Positions 55,622-64,000 of a stretch of DNA of 64,000 nucleotides are shown in pieces (the stretch's first letter is position 1; each line of letters opens with the position of its first letter). This DNA comes from JACRAV01 sp964571235 (GTDB lineage Bacteria > Zixibacteria > MSB-5A5 > GN15 > FEB-12). The notes below the pieces were generated by a model. It had not been told where the DNA came from and searched no databases. It saw only the letters and a program-made list of their open reading frames with translations. The position numbers and the translations under genes are program-made. The DNA lies in contig CAZNAI010000004.1 of NCBI GenBank assembly GCA_964571235.1, forward strand, positions 637,941-701,940, written 5' to 3'.

Positions 55622-56578
55622 CTAAGTGCGAGGTATCGAACGAGGTGGACTACGATACTTCCAAATCAGTGCATACTGATCCCCAGGCTTTGGATTCTCT
55701 ACGAAGACCTTGGCTTGAGTTCCATCTACTCTATTCAGAATGGTCAATTGGTCAGGGCGATCAAGTAACCGACCACCTTCCTTCAATTTTTCACAACGCA
55801 ACGAATCAAATTGACAGCCACCAACAAGACGTAAGTTGATTTCTAGGCCATTGGTTTGATAAGAAATGTTAACGAAAAAGGCGTCGCCAATCGTGTCTCT
55901 GAAAGCACCATGAGCGACTATGGTAGTCCTCCTCGTATACCTTGATCCTTTTGCGAGAATGTTATCTCCGTCGATAGTATTTATTACGCGCCTAGTGTAC
56001 TTGTCGTAGGTTAAGCGACTGGGAATAACTTCGCCGTTCCCGTCGGAAGAAAATCGACGTATTTCAACTGAAAAATTTGAATCGCTCAAGTCTCCCGACG
56101 AATAGAAGTCTGTTTCTGGAATCCTATTCAGCTGTTCGAAGGGAACTATTGTCTGTTGTCTGGTAACCGTCGCATTACCATAGCAATCCAATTCAACGGA
56201 AAAGTCTGAACGCTCGATTTGCATTAAATCGGAAAGTCGGACTTGGCTCCGTTGAGCAAACGTCTGATTAACTGAGATGTAAAACAAAGACGTGACAAAG
56301 ACAGACGCGAATGTCAAAACCAAACGGAGTCCAGGACTCTTTCTGCGAGAAATTAGTGAAGCCAGTAGCACAACTCTAAGAAAAGTGTACATGGCCAAGA
56401 ACACGAATACACCAAAAAACAATTGTGCTTGTGGATGAGCGTTTGCCCACGTTGGCAAATTTGTGATTTTGGACAATGCTATTGCCGTTCCAAGAGAAAT
56501 CCCAAAGATTGTTAGTTCCGGACCGACCCATCCCGGGCTATTATCCCCAGGTTCCTTGGTTGAACGAAAAATGGACAT
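55622..56578 (-). CDS. membrane protein of unknown function
   Basis: I do not recognise this 318-residue protein. Two or three membrane segments lie in the first 110 residues (TIFGISLGTAIALSKI, FFGVFVFLAMYTFLRVVLLA, LVLTFASVFVTSLFYI), then a hydrophilic domain of about 200 residues rich in beta-type sequence that should face outside. The ATG follows GGAGGGAGG. The DNA is more AT-rich than the neighbouring genes and the gene stands alone next to tRNA-His, so recent acquisition is possible. No function proposed. Confidence 0.6.
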   Translation of the reverse strand: MSIFRSTKEPGDNSPGWVGPELTIFGISLGTAIALSKITNLPTWANAHPQAQLFFGVFVFLAMYTFLRVVLLASLISRRKSPGLRLVLTFASVFVTSLFYISVNQTFAQRSQVRLSDLMQIERSDFSVELDCYGNATVTRQQTIVPFEQLNRIPETDFYSSGDLSDSNFSVEIRRFSSDGNGEVIPSRLTYDKYTRRVINTIDGDNILAKGSRYTRRTTIVAHGAFRDTIGDAFFVNISYQTNGLEINLRLVGGCQFDSLRCEKLKEGGRLLDRPDQLTILNRVDGTQAKVFVENPKPGDQYALIWKYRSPPRSIPRT

Positions 56579-56990
56579 AAATCCTCCCTCCAGTTAGGTT
56601 CGCTCCTAACCAATCCTTAGCGCTCCCAATAATAATCTAATGCGAGAGAAAAACAAGGCAGGCGATGCTCGGAAAAGAATCCTCCGGCACCATTTCTGCG
56701 TTTAGCCGCCGATTACAAGTATTGCCTTCGCGAGCCCGGCGAACAAGGTCATACTTGCAACTAAGACGAGTACAGTTCGAGCCAGTTTCAAAGCTCCTCC
56801 TCACTTTTGCTGTGCATTTGATTTCTTATACAATGAAAGCCTACTGGGTGTCCGCATTGTTGTCAAGTACTTTTTGCTCACAAAAACGAGCTATTGCCCA
56901 CTTGTTATCCACCTATTCCCCCAAAAATCAACGGATAAATGAGATCTCTTATATAAGGGATGGCATGAGTGTTAGTTATCTGTCGAGCGA
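56579..56990. other. AT-rich intergenic stretch
   Basis: About 410 bases without a standard gene. It contains one short ORF with a strong ribosome site (56702-56791, minus); the part from 56850 to 56990 shows nothing I can name. Confidence 0.5.
56702..56791 (-). CDS. possible 29-residue hydrophobic peptide
   Basis: TTG at 56791 is preceded by GAGGAGG at a suitable distance and opens a 29-residue frame (LKLARTVLVLVASMTLF then AGLAKAILVIGG) ending in TAA. It looks like a complete signal peptide or single membrane helix with nothing behind it. It may be a small membrane protein or the remnant of a lost secreted protein. Confidence 0.35.
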   Translation of the reverse strand: MKLARTVLVLVASMTLFAGLAKAILVIGG

Positions 56991-57341
56991 TCACCCGCAA
57001 CTGCAACCGCCGCCACAGTTTTTCGATTCTCCGTCGGGATTCCCAGTGGTCACGACATACCCGCGACGGGTACCGTCGTCAACAAAGTCAATACTCATCC
57101 CGCCCAGCTTGGCTAGATATTCATTGACGCGTGGATCGATCCAGGCGGTGACACCGTTCGATTCCAGTTTTTCAAGACCGTCGACTGACTCTTCCAGAGT
57201 CATCCCCAGTTGGGGACCGCTTCACCCGAACCCTTGAAAGTAGATGACCAGATTATCCTTGCTGTGCGATTCTGATTCAAAAAGTTTGCGCAATTCGCCG
57301 CCGGCGCGATCAGTTACTTCAAACACGGGTACTCGCTTCAT
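56991..57341 (-). CDS. HesB/IscA-like selenoprotein (TGA at 57222-57224 read as selenocysteine)
   Basis: From ATG 57341 the frame reads MKRVPVFEVTDRAGGELRKL, then LVIYFQGFG-U-SGPQLGMTLEES, and ends CGGGCSCG, 116 residues in all. The TGA falls exactly where IscA-type proteins carry the first of three cluster-binding cysteines (TSGCSG in E. coli IscA), and the C-terminal CxxxCxC supplies the others. Family-level conservation continues unbroken on both sides of the TGA, so this is not a pseudogene. A HesB-like selenoprotein family with this residue is established. A matching SECIS hairpin follows the codon. Likely role: iron-sulfur or redox chemistry in the cytoplasm; not demonstrated. No good Shine-Dalgarno before the ATG. 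No selA-D gene is in the window. Confidence 0.85.
57186..57202 (-). promoter_or_regulatory. bacterial SECIS-like hairpin
   Basis: On the mRNA strand UGACUC-UGGAA-GAGUCA forms a perfect 6-base stem. The apical loop begins 25 bases after the UGA and has G as its second base, both within the known bacterial SECIS rules (16-37 bases; G among the first two loop bases). A second hairpin, UCCCC-AACU-GGGGA, lies between it and the UGA. Confidence 0.7.
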
Positions 57342-57426
57342 GAATTATCGGTTGTCGATTCATAGGCTCAATATAATGGAAGTTCGCCAGATGTTGAGAA
57401 CTAAAAATGATGAGATTCGTCGACTT

Positions 57427-58635
57427 TTATGGACAGTGGCCAGGCGGCGCAAACGATAAGTACAGGTGATCGATCAACGTGGTGAGATCGGCTATGTCCG
57501 CCGAGCCGGTCGCATCAACATCTGCTTCTTCGATACAGCAAAGTGGGGCAAACGATAAATACAGATAGTCGATCAGGCGTGTCAGATCGGAAATGTCGAC
57601 CAGTCCCGATCCGTCGCAATCGACATTTCCCCGGACCCCGATACAACAAGAACCGCTGGACTTGAGAAACCATGGCTTTGTGTAAATGCTACTTTTGAAA
57701 AACTTCTCAAGAAGGCCCGCCACCTTCTGTTGCCCTGAGGAGCTGGGATGTGTCCCGTCCGACTGAAAATCCGTGCACAACCATATCAGCGAATCACTCT
57801 GGCGAGGAATTACACCGTTTCCCCATAAATACGGACCCCAAGCGAGCCACGGAGAATTCACAGCCCCGGAATCAGGAATATAGTTGAGCGAGTCATTTCC
57901 GTTAAGTTGCGCCTCTATGACCCATCTCATCGCGAAGCCGCCTTCGTATGCATACGGTTCAGGGTTCAGATTCGTCGAAGCGTAACCCGCGTAAATGCGT
58001 GAGGACAAGAATGCCTGCCGCAAATTCGGGAATTTCGACTTGGCGATCCTGATCACTTCAATGAGATCATTTTTCAGAATTGTAGTAGCCAGCGGAAATC
58101 CGCCCGATGGTCCGCCGTTTGCCTCCTTAATCCAAACCGCCTGAACCTGTTTGGCCGACAAGCCACGAGTTGCCAACCGTGACAGGATCACCGACCAGAA
58201 AATCGCCGTGTCATACTTGATTCGCGCCGCGGTCTGACCGCCTTGAGCGCCGTCGACTATTTTGAGGTATGGGTGGAGGGAGGTGTCGCTATTTGTATTC
58301 GTTACAAATCGACTAAACTCTTGCGTTGCGTTCGACATTCCGATCGAAAGTAGAACCCATTTCCCTGAAACAGAATTGGCGACACCAAAGCTATCCAGTG
58401 GCACGAATTGAAGCGCAATCGCTTTTCCGGCTGAGTCGTGCGATGAGGGCGGAAGATTCGACCCACCCGGGTAGAGCCCTCCTGCGTACCCATTGTAAGT
58501 CCCGACCAGCTCATCCAGAGGCGTTAGCATTTTCGAGGTACTGTCGCACAGGGCTTGAGCACCTACCTGGCCTGCCAGTAATGCGAGGCCAACGACCAAG
58601 CTCCGTGCCGCAAGTATGCGATTCACACCGCTCAT
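57427..58635 (-). CDS. secreted SGNH-hydrolase-like protein with dockerin-like pair
   Basis: Start taken at ATG 58635 (MSGVNRILAARSLVVGLALL, signal peptide); the frame opens twelve codons earlier with TTG. The 402-residue product has an SGNH-type block I as LLSIGMSNATQEF (Ser about 101) and block V as SDGTHPSSSG (Asp about 293, His about 296), suggesting an esterase or acetylesterase. The tail has two dockerin-like loops (NVDCDGSGLVDISDLTRLI, ADVDATGSADIADLTTLI), each after a Cys pair or Cys, ending in GHCP. Probably an extracellular hydrolase; substrate unknown. Confidence 0.82.
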   Translation of the reverse strand: MSGVNRILAARSLVVGLALLAGQVGAQALCDSTSKMLTPLDELVGTYNGYAGGLYPGGSNLPPSSHDSAGKAIALQFVPLDSFGVANSVSGKWVLLSIGMSNATQEFSRFVTNTNSDTSLHPYLKIVDGAQGGQTAARIKYDTAIFWSVILSRLATRGLSAKQVQAVWIKEANGGPSGGFPLATTILKNDLIEVIRIAKSKFPNLRQAFLSSRIYAGYASTNLNPEPYAYEGGFAMRWVIEAQLNGNDSLNYIPDSGAVNSPWLAWGPYLWGNGVIPRQSDSLIWLCTDFQSDGTHPSSSGQQKVAGLLEKFFKSSIYTKPWFLKSSGSCCIGVRGNVDCDGSGLVDISDLTRLIDYLYLSFAPLCCIEEADVDATGSADIADLTTLIDHLYLSFAPPGHCP

Positions 58636-58643
58636 ATATATCG

Positions 58644-58671
58644 AAGATAATTTGAGTTGAAATTTCGTCAA
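58644..58671 (-). promoter_or_regulatory. candidate promoter overlapping the SGNH start region
   Basis: TTGACG (58671-58666), 16-base spacer, TATCTT (58649-58644). Transcription would begin near 58637, leaving almost no leader before ATG 58635. Confidence 0.35.
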
Positions 58672-58820
58672 GGGAATATGTAGCGTTGCAAATCGCTGTA
58701 ACGCATTAATTAGTAGTGCGATACGGTCGATGTGCCCGTTCTTGCCTCAACTCAAAAAGAGGGGGATCGGTATCTTTGGAGCCTCCCCAAATCTTTTCAA
58801 AAAAAGATTCCGGTCCCCAC

Positions 58821-58849
58821 TTGACAGCAGTCGGACTAAGGGTTATGAT
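58821..58849 (+). promoter_or_regulatory. rrn promoter P1
   Basis: Perfect TTGACA (58821-58826), 17-base spacer, TATGAT (58844-58849). Confidence 0.75.
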
Positions 58850-58986
58850 CGAAATCCCGATAGATGCTATGGACGGCGATCTTTCTGGAACTTCATCGCG
58901 TCTAATGCTTTGCAGTCTTCGGGGTCGGGTTGGGTGGGAGCTTGACTCGGCGGCCGCAAATAATATAACGGCCACAAAAAAATGAC

Positions 58987-59015
58987 TTGACTTGAACTTT
59001 CGGCCCGGCTATACT
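58987..59015 (+). promoter_or_regulatory. rrn promoter P2
   Basis: TTGACT (58987-58992), 17-base spacer, TATACT (59010-59015). Confidence 0.75.
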
Positions 59016-59052
59016 CCGGGTCTGCCGCTGGAAACGGTGGCGGGTTTTTTTT

Positions 59053-59065
59053 GGCTCTTTGACAA
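59053..59065 (+). promoter_or_regulatory. boxA antitermination element, 16S leader
   Basis: GGCTCTTTGACAA closely matches the bacterial rrn boxA (TGCTCTTTAACA), bound by NusB/S10. A second copy lies before the 23S gene. Confidence 0.65.
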
Positions 59066-59227
59066 TTTCATAGCCACATTGAAGACAAGTATGAAACCAA
59101 CTTGTCAAATTTGTCGCGGGTCTTTGAATTTCGTAATTGAGATTTTTAAGATCTACCAATGAATCAAGAACATAACGCGTACGTTTATTCGTGCGCTATG
59201 GAATCGAACGAATTGTAAGTAGCAATA

Positions 59228-60781
<1,554 letters not shown>

Positions 60782-60800
60782 AAGGAGCATAGGTGTAAAA

Positions 60801-60823
60801 GATCCCTCTACTAAAGAGAGATC
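60801..60823 (+). other. spacer hairpin after 16S
   Basis: GATCCCTCT / AGAGAGATC (one mismatch) with a 5-base loop; may be part of rRNA processing. Confidence 0.4.
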
Positions 60824-60937
60824 GCATCGATGGTCGAGCGACAAATAGCGTGTTGGACATACTTTCTTCAGTTGGCTATGTAAAAATATGGCCGCCAAAA
60901 GGCGGAGTCCCGTCTGCAGGCGACGCAAGTAACGATT

Positions 60938-61011
60938 GGGCCTATAGCTCAGATGGTTAGAGCGCGCGCCTGATAAGCGCGAGGTCAGTGGTTCAATTCC
61001 ACTTAGGCCCA
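60938..61011 (+). tRNA. tRNA-Ile (GAT)
   Basis: Cloverleaf GGGCCTA/TAGGCCC, anticodon loop CTGATAA (GAT), T arm AGTGG/CCACT; in the 16S-23S spacer. CCA not encoded. Confidence 0.97.
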
Positions 61012-61024
61012 GTGTAACAGACGA

Positions 61025-61097
61025 GGGGCTGTAGCTCAGTTGGGAGAGCGGTGGCTTTGCAAGCCACAGGTCACCGGTTCGATCCCGGTCAGCTCCA
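61025..61097 (+). tRNA. tRNA-Ala (TGC)
   Basis: Cloverleaf GGGGCTG/CAGCTCC with the identity pair G3-U70, anticodon loop TTTGCAA (TGC); 13 bases after tRNA-Ile. CCA not encoded. Confidence 0.97.
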
Positions 61098-61159
61098 CAA
61101 AGTCGACTCGCGGCACAAACGCCGGCCATACATAAAGACTTTGATCGAAAGATCAATAC

Positions 61160-61172
61160 GGTTCTTTGACAA
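61160..61172 (+). promoter_or_regulatory. boxA antitermination element before 23S
   Basis: GGTTCTTTGACAA, matching the leader copy at 59053 and followed by the same CTTCATAG-like bases. A hairpin TTGATC-GAAA-GATCAA with a GNRA loop lies just before it (61141-61156). Confidence 0.6.
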
Positions 61173-61268
61173 CTTCATAGGTAAGCGATATCAAATTAAC
61201 ATCGCATGTATCTTCCAACCGGCCGCGCCATTGGGCGCGGCAACGATATGCTCTTCGGTTATGATTTC

Positions 61269-64000
<2,732 letters not shown>

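Larger units (their letters stand above)
58672..59227. other. rRNA operon upstream region
   Basis: No protein gene seen. It holds a hairpin AATCTTTT-CAAA-AAAAGATT (58790-58809), two tandem plus-strand promoters and a boxA element. Confidence 0.75.

Noticed and set aside
56665..57237. 190-residue plus-strand frame
   Set aside because: Runs antisense across the HesB-like selenoprotein and the short ORF; no recognisable domain.
57204..57341. Frameshift or pseudogene reading of the HesB-like gene
   Set aside because: The interruption is a single in-frame TGA at the cluster-cysteine position with intact sequence on both sides and a SECIS-like hairpin, which fits selenocysteine better.
29825..58635. 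Cellulosome-type scaffold system
   Set aside because: Dockerin-like loops are present but no cohesin, scaffoldin or glycoside hydrolase was found.

Overview
The window looks like one chromosomal contig of an uncultured bacterium of the FCB group. Candidate phylum Zixibacteria is my best guess. The grounds are moderate GC, many large secreted proteins ending either in a type IX secretion (T9SS)-like sorting domain or in a paired dockerin-like module, and the 16S/23S genes. The placement is inferred from style, not from a database search.

Layout. 1-6.1 kb: housekeeping and accessory enzymes (ferritin-like protein, M29 aminopeptidase, DUF72 protein, inositol-phosphatase-family enzyme, VOC protein, glycosyltransferase-like protein, MFS transporter). 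6.1-14.2 kb: three tandem paralogous secreted proteins of about 850 aa with T9SS-like tails. 14.4-18.0 kb: a pair of M16 peptidases, one with and one without the zinc motif. 18.3-20.3 kb: a von Willebrand A protein carrying a carboxypeptidase-regulatory domain and a TonB-plug-like strip. 20.5-26.1 kb: central carbon enzymes (alpha-glucan phosphorylase, phosphofructokinase), a LOG-type protein and a nitroreductase. 26.2-29.7 kb: a large zinc metalloprotease and protein-isoaspartate methyltransferase. 29.8-48.6 kb: an extracellular block with two subtilisins, two M43 metalloproteases, two beta-propeller-like paralogues and a beta-helix protein. Four of these genes are chained by ATGA stop/start overlaps. 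48.9-53.7 kb: DEAD-box helicase, MFS transporter, lipocalin-like protein, secreted C1 peptidase. 54.0-58.7 kb: a BNR-repeat protein and an SGNH hydrolase, both with dockerin-like tails, tRNA-His, an orphan membrane protein, and a HesB/IscA-like gene with an in-frame UGA. 58.8-64.0 kb: an rRNA operon (two promoters, boxA, 16S, tRNA-Ile, tRNA-Ala, boxA, 23S running off the edge).

Main discovery. The HesB-like gene at 56991-57341 (minus) reads through a TGA placed exactly where IscA proteins have their first cluster-binding cysteine. A hairpin matching the bacterial SECIS pattern follows the TGA. A standard ORF finder would split or miss this selenoprotein.

How the genes work together. Nine peptidases lie in this stretch, most with signal peptides, together with an exporter and adhesion-type domains. 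This suggests a cell that degrades external protein with surface-displayed enzymes. Two alternative C-terminal modules (T9SS-like or dockerin-like with a terminal cysteine) divide the secreted proteins into two classes. No T9SS machinery, cohesin, CRISPR array, insertion sequence or prophage gene was seen.
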